From: a virus
Direction: 5' to 3' (one strand)
DNA: 40,502 nucleotides
Virus record (IMG/VR): IMGVR_UViG_3300028558_000053
Span: 1 to 40,502 of that record
This document shows, piece after piece, positions 9,142 to 18,432 of the stretch (position 1 is the first letter of the stretch; each line of letters opens with the position of its first letter). The notes under the pieces were generated by a model. The model worked only from the letters and a program-made list of their open reading frames with translations. It searched no databases and was not told the DNA's origin. Position numbers and translations under genes: made by a program.

Positions 9142-9200
9142 CGGCCCGCCTTGGGCCGGGTGATCGCGATCGAGCGGAGTCGCTGGCGGCGGCTCCGCTC
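9142..9200 (+). repeat. Two hairpins between tail tube and chaperone genes
   Basis: CGGCCC/GGGCCG at 9142-9158 has a 5-base loop. GAGCGGAG/CTCCGCTC at 9172-9200 is a perfect 8-bp stem with a 13-base loop. Neither has a U-tract. They may stabilise the abundant tube mRNA or reduce read-through into the chaperone gene. Confidence 0.35.
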
Positions 9201-9225
9201 ACCCCTTCCGCCAAAGGAAACCGCC

Positions 9226-9705
9226 ATGCCATCAAAATTTGCCGCGCTCGCGGCTGACGTCTCCCAGAGTTTCAAGGTCGAGATCATCGACCAAATCACC
9301 GACCTTCCGATTGTCGATAAGGACGGCAATAAAGCCTTCATTGAAGTGCTATCGACCGACAGCGATGCTGGTCGCGCCTTCGACAAGGATCAGCGATCTG
9401 CGTATCGTCGGAAGGCCATGAAGAGCCGCAATGGCATCGCGGAGCCGAATGACCCGTTCGAGGAAAACGTTGCCAAGTGCGCAGCGTTGACCAAGACCTG
9501 GCATCTGGTTGATCCATTCACCCGAGAAGTGATCGACGTGCCATGCACGGTTGATAACGCCAAAGAGCTTTACGGCGAAGCCGGCATGAACTGGCTGTTC
9601 GTGCAGGTTTGGGTGGCTGCGAATGATGCAGCAAATTTTATGAATCGCTCGTCGCGGACCTCCTCGTCTTCGCCGAGTGGCAATTCAGGCGCAACCGTCA
9701 ACTAA
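9226..9705 (+). CDS. Tail assembly chaperone, short (G-type) product
   Basis: This 159-residue protein is the zero-frame product of a siphovirus tail chaperone gene, which coats the tape measure during tail assembly. The ATG at 9226 has AAGGA eight bases before it. The reading frame extends up to a TTG at 9151 but lacks a ribosome site there. The protein is helical and charged with KDQRSAYRRKAMKSRNG in the middle. Its last 21 codons overlap a -1 frame that is open and clearly protein-like (see the fusion entry). Position between the tube and tape measure genes is the standard one. Confidence 0.82.
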   Translation: MPSKFAALAADVSQSFKVEIIDQITDLPIVDKDGNKAFIEVLSTDSDAGRAFDKDQRSAYRRKAMKSRNGIAEPNDPFEENVAKCAALTKTWHLVDPFTREVIDVPCTVDNAKELYGEAGMNWLFVQVWVAANDAANFMNRSSRTSSSSPSGNSGATVN

Positions 9706-10070
9706 AAGACGGATCGGCGGCGGGGGACCACGAGGACTCTGCGGCGCGTCAGTGGGCGGCACTCAGGCGCAAGCCTGTCGTCGTTGTAGAAGATGCGCCG
9801 CCATTTCCTTGGCCTCTGGAATATCTCTGGAATGACTTCCTCGAGCTTTCCATGGGGATGCCATCCGGAGGTTTCGGGCCAGCCGTCATCACATGGGAAA
9901 CCCTGACGGCATGGTCCGCGCTGCGCGGCGTCGACATCGATCCGCGGGACGCTTTGGTCTTGGTCAGGCTCGGTCACCGGCGGGCAGTCATCCTGCAGGA
10001 GGATAAGTCGGATGCCGGTGCGAACACGGATCGACCCAATCGCAAGAGACATCAACCTCATCGTAAATGA
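9226..10070 (+). CDS. Tail assembly chaperone, long (GT-type) frameshift product
   Basis: A -1 ribosomal shift at 9633-9639 would join residues 1-138 of the short chaperone to a 143-residue extension, read as 9226-9639 then 9639-10070, giving 281 residues. The extension opens with FYESLVADLLVFAEWQFRR, a typical start of T-domains. It continues through PFPWPLEYLWNDFLEL and ITWETLTAWSALRGVDIDP to a TGA at 10070. There is no good start codon near the beginning of this frame, so frameshifting is the natural way to express it. The extension overlaps the next gene by 59 bp. The T-domain should contact the tail tube subunit, by analogy with lambda G/GT. Confidence 0.8.
9633..9639 (+). other. Programmed -1 frameshift slippery site
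   Basis: The heptamer AAATTTT is read in the zero frame as A-AAT-TTT and re-pairs as AAA-TTT after a -1 slip, the X-XXY-YYZ pattern. It lies just after a TGA (9624-9626) that closes the -1 frame upstream, and the -1 frame stays open from there to 10070. No strong downstream stem was traced by eye. Confidence 0.82.
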
Positions 10071-10734
10071 GATGCTGTCGCCCGCAGCGCAGAGTAAGGC
10101 GGTAGCCGATTTCGCCAGATCCGCCATTGCCGATGCCGATCAAACCAATAGGACAATTCTCGGGCGCCTGCCGCCCAAGACCGTGACGGTGGACGGACGG
10201 CCAGGAGCCACGCTCGATAGCGTCACACCGAGCGGCGTCATCATTGCTGAATGGGAATTGTCGATCGATGTGCTGGCATGGATCGCGCAGAAGCTGATCG
10301 AACGATCACCGGTCGGTTCCGGCAAATATAAGAAGTCACATACTTTATTTGCCGACGGTGTCGAGACGACGGTTGGCGAGGCTCTTCCGGGAGCTGAGGA
10401 ATATGTCTTCCTCAATCCGGTGCCGTATGCGCGAAAGTTGGAAATCGGGAAAACTAAGAGCGGGCGCGACTTTCTCGTGTCTGTACCGAACCGGATTTAC
10501 GAGCGAACGGCTCAGGACGCCAAGGCGCGCTTCGGCAACATCGTAAACATTCGATTTTCATACCGCGCGCCAGAGGGTGGGTCGATCCTGGAATATGTGC
10601 CGGTCAACCGGCGGATCGTTCGCAATAGGAAGGGGCAGTTTGTGGGTGGGTTTAGCGAGGGCAACCGTGCCGCCGCCGCTCATGAGCGCTCCCTACGTCT
10701 TCCCGCCATCGTCATCACGATGAGGAATCGGTAA
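10012..10734 (+). CDS. Probable tail completion / minor tail protein
   Basis: The 240-residue protein has a central part that recalls HK97 gp10-like tail completion proteins: LIERSPVGSGKYKKSHTLF, then AEEYVFLNPVPYARKLEIG, the glycine and tyrosine pattern of a small beta-barrel with a flexible loop. The N-terminal 80 residues are helical. AGGAGG lies 8 bases before the ATG, inside the end of the frameshifted chaperone. The stop overlaps the tape measure start (TAATG). The exact role in the tail is inferred, and gp10-like proteins usually lie before the tube gene, so the placement is slightly unusual. Confidence 0.68.
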   Translation: MPVRTRIDPIARDINLIVNEMLSPAAQSKAVADFARSAIADADQTNRTILGRLPPKTVTVDGRPGATLDSVTPSGVIIAEWELSIDVLAWIAQKLIERSPVGSGKYKKSHTLFADGVETTVGEALPGAEEYVFLNPVPYARKLEIGKTKSGRDFLVSVPNRIYERTAQDAKARFGNIVNIRFSYRAPEGGSILEYVPVNRRIVRNRKGQFVGGFSEGNRAAAAHERSLRLPAIVITMRNR

Positions 10735-13604
10735 TGGCAACCACGCAAGAGGCGATCCGTCGCCTCTCGATTCAAGCAACTGTTTCCGGCGTCGATGCGG
10801 CGACCGGCCAGCTTGAGAAGCTGGCTGGCGCGCAGAATGACGTTGCGGTCGCCTCCGCCAATACCGAGAAGGCGACCTTGTCGCTGGACGGAAAGTTTGC
10901 GAGCATCGAGCGCCGATATGTCGCTCAGGTTCGCGCACAGCAGGATTATGAGAAGGTTCAGCGCCAGGTGAATGCCGCCGTGGCGCAGAACCCGGCCCTC
11001 CAGGACCGCGCCAACACCGTCTTGGCCGCAGCAAAGCAGAAACTGGATCAGGTCACCGGGGGCGCGAACGACAACGCCAAGGCGGTCGGTCTCCAGCGAT
11101 ACGAACTTATCAACTTGGGGCGACAAGCGCAGGACGTATTCGTGTCGCTGGCGAGCGGTCAGAACCTTTGGACGGTTGGCATCCAGCAGGGAACGCAGGC
11201 CCTCGATATTTTCTCGTCCTCGACGGGGACGGTTGGCGGCTTCTTTAAGCAGGCCGGATCGTGGCTCACGGGTTTTCTCACGGCGGGCCGCATCGCGTTC
11301 GGCGGGGTTACTGCGCTGATCGTGGGCTCGGTCGCGGCCCTGAACAGCTATCTTGCCGCACAGCAGAAAGTGAACTTTTCGCTTCTTGGTGCCGGTCGAG
11401 CGTCTGGCGCAACGGCAGGAAGCATCAATTCAGCGGCGCAGCAGGGCGCGTCTACGTTTGGCCTTTCAGTATCCGAAGCGCGCGATCTCGCCAGCTCTCT
11501 TGCCGCTACGGGAAAGGTCGCGAACGATAATATCCTACCGATCGTCAAGATGGGGCGCGACATCGCGCTCGCCTTCGGGACGGACGCCGCCGGCGCGACC
11601 AAGATCCTCGCGGACGCCTTCGCTGACCCGGTCAGGGGCGCGGACGATCTCAACCAGCGACTGGGATTTCTCGACGCGGCGACGAAGCAGAATATCCAGA
11701 ACCTCGTCGCGCAGAATGATCTTTATGGCGCCCAGCGTGCTCTGCTGGATGGCCTGCAAGGCAGTCTTGACGGATTCGCGCAGTCGCAATCATCGACGGC
11801 GAGAGGCTGGACCGCGATCGGGAACGCCATCTCGAATGCATGGACCGGCCTCGGCCAGTTCCTGGCGTCCATGGCTGGCTTTGGCCAGTCTGTCGAGACG
11901 CAGCTTGAGCGCGCGCGCCAAAAGCTCGCCTCACTCGAAAATCAGGCAACAGATTACAGTTCTGGCTTCGGCATCAATACGGGTGGCACGCCGGCCGAGA
12001 TTGCAGCGCAACGCGCCGAGGTTGAGAGGCTCACGACGGCTTATGAGAAAATGGCGACGGCTTCGGCGCGCGCGCAAGCGGCGCAGCAGTCATTTGCTCA
12101 GGCGGCTACCGTTCGGTCTTTCACGCCGATTATCTCTCAGCAGGAAGAACTGAACAATCAGCTTCAGGTGATGCAACGCCTCTTCGACAGCATAGCCAAT
12201 GATGAGGCGGCGGGCGAGCGCCTAAAGGCGATCGGCATCACCTTCAACCAGCTTGCAGCCGCGATCGATGTCGTGAAAGGTCGGCTGGCAAGCCTCAAGC
12301 CCGAGTTCGACACCACTCTGGCGCAGCTTCAGCTTTCGAACCGCGCCATCACGGCGTTCTCGCCGGGAGCAAAGGCGGATGTTGCACGTCAGGAATCCCT
12401 GCAATCGACCGCGAGCAGTAATTTCACGCCCGAGCAGCGAAAGACGCTGGCCGAGCAGGCCTACCAGAATGCGCTCAAGCAATCCTCTGTAGCACTGAGT
12501 GAACAGGCTCGCGCGCGCGAATTGACGGCTAATCAGGCCGTGGCATCGCAGCAACTTGAAATCGATCTAGTCGGCAAGTCCATCGGACAGCAGACAGAAC
12601 TGCGCGCCAATCTTCAGGCCCGGCAGCAGCTCGAGCAGCAGGCTTCGCAGAACCGCACGGCGTTCGATAATGCGGAGTTTGAGCGGCTGCAGAAGATCAA
12701 CGCCGAACTCGGCAAGAAAGCGCAGTTCGCCGCACAGGCGGCAGCAAACGATAACGCGCAGTTCACCCTGCAGACCGCGTTCCTTGGCGACGTAGATCAG
12801 CAGATCGCCTCGGTACAGCGCAGCCTTCACGGTGCAGACTGGCAAGCGTTCATGAACGACGGGTTGTCGGCGACGATGCGTATCGCCGATGGGATGAAGC
12901 AGATCGGCGCTGCCCTGCAGGACGTCAATCGCGGGTTCTTCACCGATTTTACGCAAGCCATCCGAAATGGCGCGAGTTGGCTTGATGCTCTCAAAACAGC
13001 CGGTCTGAATGCCCTCAGCAAAATCTCCGATAAACTGGCGCAGATGGCGGCCGACGCTCTCTGGAGCAAGGCTTTCGGCGGTGCATCCACGTCAAGCGGG
13101 GGGATCGGCGGATTTCTGACCAGCCTGTTCGGCGGCGGCGGGGTCGGCAGTTACGGCCAGTCGTTCAATGCCACGGGCCTCGGCGCGGGGACCGGCGGGC
13201 TGTCGTTCCCGGTCTTTGCCGCACATGGTCGCGTATTTGCAAACGACAACATCACCCCGTTCGCGGGAGGTGGCGCTTTTACTAACCAGATCGTGTCTCA
13301 GCCCACCATGTTCCAGTTTGCCAACGGAGGCGTTCCGAACCTTGGCGTGATGGGCGAGGCCGGTGACGAGGCGATCATGCCGCTCACACGAGGCTCAAAC
13401 GGCAAGTTGGGCGTTCAATCTCACGGTGGTGGTGGCACGACGCTGAATATCACGAACGTCAATGACTTCCGCGGCGCCGATCCCGGTAGCGAGGCTCGCA
13501 TTCGCGCCGACCTGGACCGCCGCGATGCGAAGCTGCGCCAACAGATCGTTGCGGACGTCGACAAGACGCGCCGAAACAACCCTCGCTATCTTAAGGTTGG
13601 GTGA
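10734..13604 (+). CDS. Tail length tape measure protein
   Basis: This is the longest gene in the window, 956 residues, with the composition of a tape measure: long Ala/Gln-rich helices (coiled-coil stretches near residues 30-110, 385-450 and 560-680) and a hydrophobic patch near 180-215. The C-terminus is glycine-rich and ends with GEAGDEAIMPLTRGSNGKLG, the common end-motif of Caudoviricetes tape measures. The protein sets tail length and is ejected ahead of the DNA. At about 1.5 Angstrom per residue, a helix of this length would correspond to a tail near 140 nm, a rough expectation only. Confidence 0.93.
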   Translation: MATTQEAIRRLSIQATVSGVDAATGQLEKLAGAQNDVAVASANTEKATLSLDGKFASIERRYVAQVRAQQDYEKVQRQVNAAVAQNPALQDRANTVLAAAKQKLDQVTGGANDNAKAVGLQRYELINLGRQAQDVFVSLASGQNLWTVGIQQGTQALDIFSSSTGTVGGFFKQAGSWLTGFLTAGRIAFGGVTALIVGSVAALNSYLAAQQKVNFSLLGAGRASGATAGSINSAAQQGASTFGLSVSEARDLASSLAATGKVANDNILPIVKMGRDIALAFGTDAAGATKILADAFADPVRGADDLNQRLGFLDAATKQNIQNLVAQNDLYGAQRALLDGLQGSLDGFAQSQSSTARGWTAIGNAISNAWTGLGQFLASMAGFGQSVETQLERARQKLASLENQATDYSSGFGINTGGTPAEIAAQRAEVERLTTAYEKMATASARAQAAQQSFAQAATVRSFTPIISQQEELNNQLQVMQRLFDSIANDEAAGERLKAIGITFNQLAAAIDVVKGRLASLKPEFDTTLAQLQLSNRAITAFSPGAKADVARQESLQSTASSNFTPEQRKTLAEQAYQNALKQSSVALSEQARARELTANQAVASQQLEIDLVGKSIGQQTELRANLQARQQLEQQASQNRTAFDNAEFERLQKINAELGKKAQFAAQAAANDNAQFTLQTAFLGDVDQQIASVQRSLHGADWQAFMNDGLSATMRIADGMKQIGAALQDVNRGFFTDFTQAIRNGASWLDALKTAGLNALSKISDKLAQMAADALWSKAFGGASTSSGGIGGFLTSLFGGGGVGSYGQSFNATGLGAGTGGLSFPVFAAHGRVFANDNITPFAGGGAFTNQIVSQPTMFQFANGGVPNLGVMGEAGDEAIMPLTRGSNGKLGVQSHGGGGTTLNITNVNDFRGADPGSEARIRADLDRRDAKLRQQIVADVDKTRRNNPRYLKVG

Positions 13605-13607
13605 GAC

Positions 13608-14327
13608 GTGACGCCGATCTGGGAATTTCCTTGCGAGTGGTATCGATTCGCGACGGCAAAGTGCTATCTGCGCTCGCGGTCGCAGGCGTCCATCTCGCCA
13701 TGGACCGGCCGGCGCAATGTCTATGGTCCGCACGCGCAGTTCTGGGTCATCGAAGTGTCGATGGTGAACATCGATGCGCCGTTGTCATTTCAGATCGAGG
13801 CTTTTTTGGAGCGCGTTGGTGGATCTTCCGGCCTGATCCGAATGGGAAGCCCCATGCAGCCCGAGCCGCAATGGAATATGGACATACAAGGAATCGACCA
13901 GGCCTTCGCCGATGGAACGCTCTGGAGCGACGGCACTGGCTGGGTTGAGGGGATGCTCCCTCCGAAAATCAGCGTCATTGCACCGGAAGTCCACAGCGCG
14001 GCCAGCGCCGTCCTAGGTGGCGGCCTTCCGCTGTCGACGGAGCGGGTCTTGCGGCGCGGCGACATCATTGAATTTCGCCGTGGGGGCATCGCCGATGAGA
14101 CGCCGAGCATGCATCGCGTCATGATGGATGCCGCGACTAACGCTGACGGCAACACCCGCGTCGTATTTCGTCCGCCATTGCGAAAGGGACTTGCTGCCGG
14201 TGATATGGCGGTTCTGCAGCGCGCCCAGACGGTCTTTCGGTTGTCTGACGATGACCAGGGGCAGGCTGGATACACCCCGCCGACAACCGCCAGTCTTGGC
14301 TTTACCCTGATCGAGAATGTGCTTTGA
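13608..14327 (+). CDS. Distal tail-like protein, unassigned
   Basis: The 239-residue product starts with a GTG four bases after the tape measure stop. It is beta-rich with a proline- and glycine-rich middle (NMDIQGIDQAFADGTLWSDG). Features such as WVIEVSMVNI and VVFRPPLRKGLAAGDMAVL look like a virion surface protein. Its place directly after the tape measure is where siphoviruses encode the distal tail protein, so a tail-tip role is likely. No family is recognised with confidence. Confidence 0.75.
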   Translation: MTPIWEFPCEWYRFATAKCYLRSRSQASISPWTGRRNVYGPHAQFWVIEVSMVNIDAPLSFQIEAFLERVGGSSGLIRMGSPMQPEPQWNMDIQGIDQAFADGTLWSDGTGWVEGMLPPKISVIAPEVHSAASAVLGGGLPLSTERVLRRGDIIEFRRGGIADETPSMHRVMMDAATNADGNTRVVFRPPLRKGLAAGDMAVLQRAQTVFRLSDDDQGQAGYTPPTTASLGFTLIENVL

Positions 14328-14887
14328 GCGCGCTTATCACGCCGGAGATGGCGAGGGCTCTGAAGGAAAAGCGCCCGCTCGCAGCCCTCGTCGAATTGGA
14401 TCACCCGGACGGCCTCGTTCGTGCATGGTCCGGCATCGGCACGCTGCGCTACAACGGCGAGGATTGGTACGGTTTGGGCATCTTCGGCGACGTCGGTCCG
14501 ATGGTGATCACCACGGAAACCGTCATCCAGGAGATCACTTACAGTCTGTCAGGCATCGAACCTGATCAGGAAGAACTGCAGTTTCTGAATGCCTTCGTTC
14601 GCGGCAGGTCCGGCCGGCAATGGCTGGCGGCGCTGGACGAGCAGGGCAGGGTCATCAAGGACCCTTACGAGCTGCCGAGCACCAGGCTCGATTACCAAAC
14701 GCAAGACGTAGATGACGACGGGACGGCGAAGGTTTCGGTTTTGGCCTACGCAGGCTTCTACACGCTTGAGCGGTCGATCGACGAATGCTGGACGGCTGAA
14801 GACCAGCGCAAGCGGTATCCCAACGATAGCGGCTTCGACCTGATCACAAGTCTCACCGGCAAGGACATCATATGGACGCGGACATGA
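14324..14887 (+). CDS. Tail tip / hub-associated protein
   Basis: The 187-residue protein resembles small hub-associated proteins of alphaproteobacterial siphoviruses: ITPEMARALKEKRPLAALVELDHPDG, then GDVGPMVITTETVIQEITYSLSGI, and a C-terminal YPNDSGFDLI. The TTG at 14324 overlaps the upstream TGA (TTGA) and gives the full domain. The only close ATG is at 14348 and would cut eight residues. The stop overlaps the next gene by 16 bp. The tail-tip assignment comes from the gene order tape measure, distal protein, this gene, peptidase, hub. Confidence 0.74.
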   Translation: MSALITPEMARALKEKRPLAALVELDHPDGLVRAWSGIGTLRYNGEDWYGLGIFGDVGPMVITTETVIQEITYSLSGIEPDQEELQFLNAFVRGRSGRQWLAALDEQGRVIKDPYELPSTRLDYQTQDVDDDGTAKVSVLAYAGFYTLERSIDECWTAEDQRKRYPNDSGFDLITSLTGKDIIWTRT

Positions 14888-15306
14888 TCGACGCTGTCGA
14901 CCTTGCCATCGAGCGCGCCGTCGATGAGGCCTGCGGCCGTGAGATGGTCTATGGCGAGAATGACTGCGTGTTGTGGTGCGCTGCCGTTTTGATGCCATTC
15001 CTCGGGTATGACCCGGTTGAAAGCTTTCGTGACCGATATGCCGACCCTGTAACTGCTCAATCATTGATGGGCCCGCTTGGTCTGGCGCGCGAGATCGGAC
15101 GAGTGGGGCAGCTTCGCGGCTGGCGCCGGAAAAGCTCTGACGATGCGGCGCTGGGCGATCTTGGAGTCATCCGGACGGATTTCGGCCCGGCCTGCGCACT
15201 CTTCTGGCGTATGGACATGTGGGTGGGGCCATTGAGTCGCGGATTCGCAACCGTCCCCCGCAAATCAGCGCGCTTTATCTGGAGGCCGCTGGCGTGCCTC
15301 AGCTAA
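14872..15306 (+). CDS. Tail-associated NlpC/P60-like (DUF6950-type) protein
   Basis: This 144-residue protein has the opening VYGENDCVLWCAAVLMPFLG followed by a RDRYAD segment, a pattern of DUF6950 and NlpC/P60-like tail proteins, in which the Cys of NDC would be catalytic. Such proteins open peptidoglycan locally during DNA entry and are usually encoded between the distal tail and hub genes, as here. A candidate histidine is not obvious, so activity is uncertain. The final 13 bp overlap the start of the hub gene. Confidence 0.72.
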   Translation: MDADMIDAVDLAIERAVDEACGREMVYGENDCVLWCAAVLMPFLGYDPVESFRDRYADPVTAQSLMGPLGLAREIGRVGQLRGWRRKSSDDAALGDLGVIRTDFGPACALFWRMDMWVGPLSRGFATVPRKSARFIWRPLACLS

Positions 15307-16781
15307 TCATTCCGTTCGCGCTCTCGACGGCGCTTTCCCTCGTTGTCCGCGAGTTGTCGCCAAAGCCGACAAACCTCAGCGACAATCAGCCGACGCAGGT
15401 TAATTCGCCCGAGGTCAGGTTCACGGAAAAGCAGTCGCTACTCCCGAAGCGAATTATCTACGGGCTCGCTGAAACCGGTGGTGGTATTTGTTTCGAACGG
15501 GTGAAGCCGCCTTATCTTTACCGGACCTTTCTTCTGTGTGACGAGCCGATCGCCGGACTTCGTCGCGTGCGCATCGAGAAAAACAATCTGTTTTTCGACG
15601 GATTGACCAATAATGCCATCCGCTCACCGATAGCCACGGACGGGCAGGCGAACTATCCCGGCCGCATGAAGGTTTGCTTCCGAGATGGCGATCCAAACCA
15701 GACGATCGATGCTCTGCTCGCATCGGATTTTCCATCGCTCGCGGCTACTTATCGCCAGCAGGGCGTCGCAACCGTCACGGTGAGACATGATTACGGAGCC
15801 GATTGGGACGAACGGCAGAACCTGTGGGGCTCCGCCGACGCGCCAGATCTTATGTTCCTGCTTGAGGGTATCGGCGTCCCTGATCCGCGCAAGCCGACCA
15901 ACACGATCTTTTACGACCCGAACGATCTTGATGAGGCCAACGCGGCACGCGCAACTTGGACCCGTGGCGTCAATAATGCGGCGCTGGTTCAAGCTCACTT
16001 CCTGACCCAGCCCTACGGCGGGAAATATCGGCCCGATCAGATCGATTGGGACAAGGTGATCAAGGCGGCCGACTACGACGACGAGTTCATCGGTGTGAAG
16101 GACGGCGTACCGATCCGCCGGCATACGATCGACGCGGCAATCAAGCTATCCGGTCAGAAGCCGAGCGACATCATCGAGACATTTAAGACCGCCAATGGCG
16201 GCTTCATCCTCAACAGCGGATCGCGCTGCTGGCCGACATCGTCGCTTCCGCTTGATCCGGTAGCGACGATCCATGACGGGCTGATCGCCGGCGGAATCCA
16301 GTACCGAGATGGTCTTCCTCAGCGGGAGGCGGTCAACCGCCTAAAGGTCAGGTTCATCGTCGATGAGAGAAACTATCAGTTGGACGATGGGCCGATCCTC
16401 GATCGGACAGACCTGCGAGCCATCGACGGCGAGCCGCTCGACGACACCTTGGAGCTGCCTTGTACGCGCGATGATCGCCGCGCCCAGCGGCTGCAAAAGC
16501 GCTATCTCGACCAAAAGCGGCTCGGAAAAACGCTGACCGTTCCGGTTGATGTCTCATATCTGGCCGACTGCAAAGGTCTTCTTGTCGGGTACCCGCATCG
16601 CTTTGAGACGGTGAACTTCAAGAAGTCGAACGGGATTTACTTCTGCCGGAAGGCAACATTTGCAGCCGGTTTCGCCTCTATCAGCCTCGACCTGATTGAG
16701 TACGACAAGTCCATCGAATCCGACTGGATTCCTGAGCGTGACGAACAGACGTTCGTCCTAACCGATCTGGACCTCGACTAA
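15294..16781 (+). CDS. Tail tip hub / central fibre protein (J-like)
   Basis: This is the probable baseplate hub, 495 residues. The frame is open from a GTG at 15219, but GGAGG at 15281-15285 sits 8 bases before the GTG at 15294, which gives the start VPQLIIPFALSTALSLVVRE. The protein includes EVRFTEKQSLLPKRIIYGLAETGG and a long mixed alpha/beta body, ending with DEQTFVLTDLDLD. Similar proteins follow the NlpC-like gene in many proteobacterial siphoviruses and anchor the fibres. The stop overlaps the next ATG by one base (TAATG). Confidence 0.8.
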   Translation: MPQLIIPFALSTALSLVVRELSPKPTNLSDNQPTQVNSPEVRFTEKQSLLPKRIIYGLAETGGGICFERVKPPYLYRTFLLCDEPIAGLRRVRIEKNNLFFDGLTNNAIRSPIATDGQANYPGRMKVCFRDGDPNQTIDALLASDFPSLAATYRQQGVATVTVRHDYGADWDERQNLWGSADAPDLMFLLEGIGVPDPRKPTNTIFYDPNDLDEANAARATWTRGVNNAALVQAHFLTQPYGGKYRPDQIDWDKVIKAADYDDEFIGVKDGVPIRRHTIDAAIKLSGQKPSDIIETFKTANGGFILNSGSRCWPTSSLPLDPVATIHDGLIAGGIQYRDGLPQREAVNRLKVRFIVDERNYQLDDGPILDRTDLRAIDGEPLDDTLELPCTRDDRRAQRLQKRYLDQKRLGKTLTVPVDVSYLADCKGLLVGYPHRFETVNFKKSNGIYFCRKATFAAGFASISLDLIEYDKSIESDWIPERDEQTFVLTDLDLD

Positions 16782-18079
16782 TGACATTTCATCATGACGC
16801 TGCTGCGGCGCTGCCGCAGAGCGGAATCGTGCGCAATCTACTCCGGGCTCTCCTTTACCGGGACGTACCCTACGTGCTGGCCGATGATGCCAACCCCGAG
16901 GACTTGATCGGCGTCGATCCCGAAACCGGCGCAGCGATAATCGATATTCTCTACCGGGGTCGGCTGTTTCACTACGACGCGACCGACACCGAGACGCCGA
17001 ACGACGGCGTGACCACGCTCGTTATTGATGGAGGGCGACGCTATAAGCTCGACGATCTGCGGACGCCTAAATCGGTTTTTGACAAGGATCTGACCGAACC
17101 GCCGGCCGAGGCGGCGGTGGGAGACACCTATCTCCTTATGGGCGCTCCGGCGGGCGACTGGGCGACGTTCAGCATTGGCTCGATTCTTTATCTATCCGCT
17201 CGCGGATGGGAGAGTATAGATGCGGCCGTTGGTGCGTCTGTCTACGTCCGAGACGAGGGTGGATACTATCACCGCAATGAAGACGGAGACTGGGTTGCTG
17301 GCTTCGGGGCCACGCCACTCTCTCTAAACTCGGTACCGTTGTCCGCAGCCATCAACTTCGGCGCGCGCCTCATTGTCGAAAATTCGACCACCAACAGTCC
17401 ACCAGCAGATCCCGAGGTCGGCGTCGCTTATATCTGCGGTTCAAGTTCGGTTTCTCCGTTCGTTGCGAATAAGATCGCCATCTGCGAGGTGGCGGGGTCA
17501 TTCACGATCTACGACCCAAAAGAAGGCTGGACCGCATACGACAAGAACCTCAATCAGGATTTACGGTTCGACGGTTCTGCGTGGATTTCTGCGGCAGGAA
17601 CGTGGATTGATCGGAGGACAACGCCGCTAACCACGTCAGGCTCAACGACAGCGCCGCTAGGAACGAATCTCTATGTCTATTCGCTGACGACCCCGCCGAC
17701 AACATCTCAAAGACGCCTGATTGATACCGTCACACTCAGCTTTGCCGCAAAAAAAACTGATGCGGTTCTTCGGTTTGAATATACGGCAAGTATCACGACT
17801 TCTGCTGGCGGCAGCCTAGCCGTCAGCGATTGTGCTATATCTGTTGCGCTGTTTCGTGACAGTGGTTCGAGCGCGATTGCATGGTGTACGACCCAGAGCG
17901 GCATTACTGCTTCTAGCGTGTATGCCCCTGTTTCCGCCAAGTTTGAGGTGACGGCTCCAGATGCCTCAAGCCACACCTATACAATTGCGCTCCTATCCGG
18001 TGCAAATGGCACATCGGCACAATATGTTGACGCCACCAACCTTGGTCGCCGGCTCTTCACAGTGCAGGAAGCCGCCTGA
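16781..18079 (+). CDS. Tail protein with DUF2793-like repeats
   Basis: The 432 residues contain two DUF2793-like units. One is at about 110-165, with PAEAAVGDTYLLMGAPAGDW and later a GWESIDAAVG turn. The second is at about 210-270, with PADPEVGVAYICG and an FTIYDPKEGWTAYDK segment. This repeat is frequent in alphaproteobacterial phage fibres and gene-transfer-agent-like tails. The C-terminal 150 residues are Thr/Ser-rich beta structure, which could bind the receptor or a fibre. It overlaps both neighbours by 1 bp (TAATG before it, TGATG after it). Confidence 0.78.
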   Translation: MTFHHDAAAALPQSGIVRNLLRALLYRDVPYVLADDANPEDLIGVDPETGAAIIDILYRGRLFHYDATDTETPNDGVTTLVIDGGRRYKLDDLRTPKSVFDKDLTEPPAEAAVGDTYLLMGAPAGDWATFSIGSILYLSARGWESIDAAVGASVYVRDEGGYYHRNEDGDWVAGFGATPLSLNSVPLSAAINFGARLIVENSTTNSPPADPEVGVAYICGSSSVSPFVANKIAICEVAGSFTIYDPKEGWTAYDKNLNQDLRFDGSAWISAAGTWIDRRTTPLTTSGSTTAPLGTNLYVYSLTTPPTTSQRRLIDTVTLSFAAKKTDAVLRFEYTASITTSAGGSLAVSDCAISVALFRDSGSSAIAWCTTQSGITASSVYAPVSAKFEVTAPDASSHTYTIALLSGANGTSAQYVDATNLGRRLFTVQEAA

Positions 18080-18432
18080 TGACCGACCATGCCACGCTGC
18101 TGACATGGGCGGCGGCTGAGCGTCAGAGGAAAGTCGTCGCGGGCTTCGATCTCGACGGAATGCGGATCGAAACCGATACGGATTCCCAGCGCGTGCTGAC
18201 CTCCGCCTATGTGATGGCGAAGGGTGATCCAGAATTCAAAATTGACAACTGGAAGATCGCGGACGGCGTGTACGTGCCGTTGAGCAATAAAGCGATTATC
18301 GCGGCTGGCGATGCTGTGACGGCCTACGTCCAAGCCTGCTTCAACAAGAACAAAGAAATCGATCAAGCGATACTGTCCGGCGCCATCACGACGCGGGATG
18401 AGATCGTGGCTGCTTTTGAGGAATTGAACTGA
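18079..18432 (+). CDS. DUF4376-like tail protein
   Basis: The 117-residue protein contains [20 protein letters not shown], then [12 protein letters not shown] and a W-containing core, the pattern of DUF4376, a small domain found next to or inside tail fibre genes. It is possibly a fibre-assembly or fibre-tip accessory factor. It overlaps the preceding and following genes by single bases, so all three fibre-region genes are likely translated together. Confidence 0.75.
   Translation: MTDHATLLTWAAAERQRKVVAGFDLDGMRIETDTDSQRVLTSAYVMAKGDPEFKIDNWKIADGVYVPLSNKAIIAAGDAVTAYVQACFNKNKEIDQAILSGAITTRDEIVAAFEELN

Noticed and set aside
7844-9235. 463-residue minus-strand frame opposite the tail tube gene
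   Set aside because: Arg-rich shadow of a real gene; no motif and no ribosome site.
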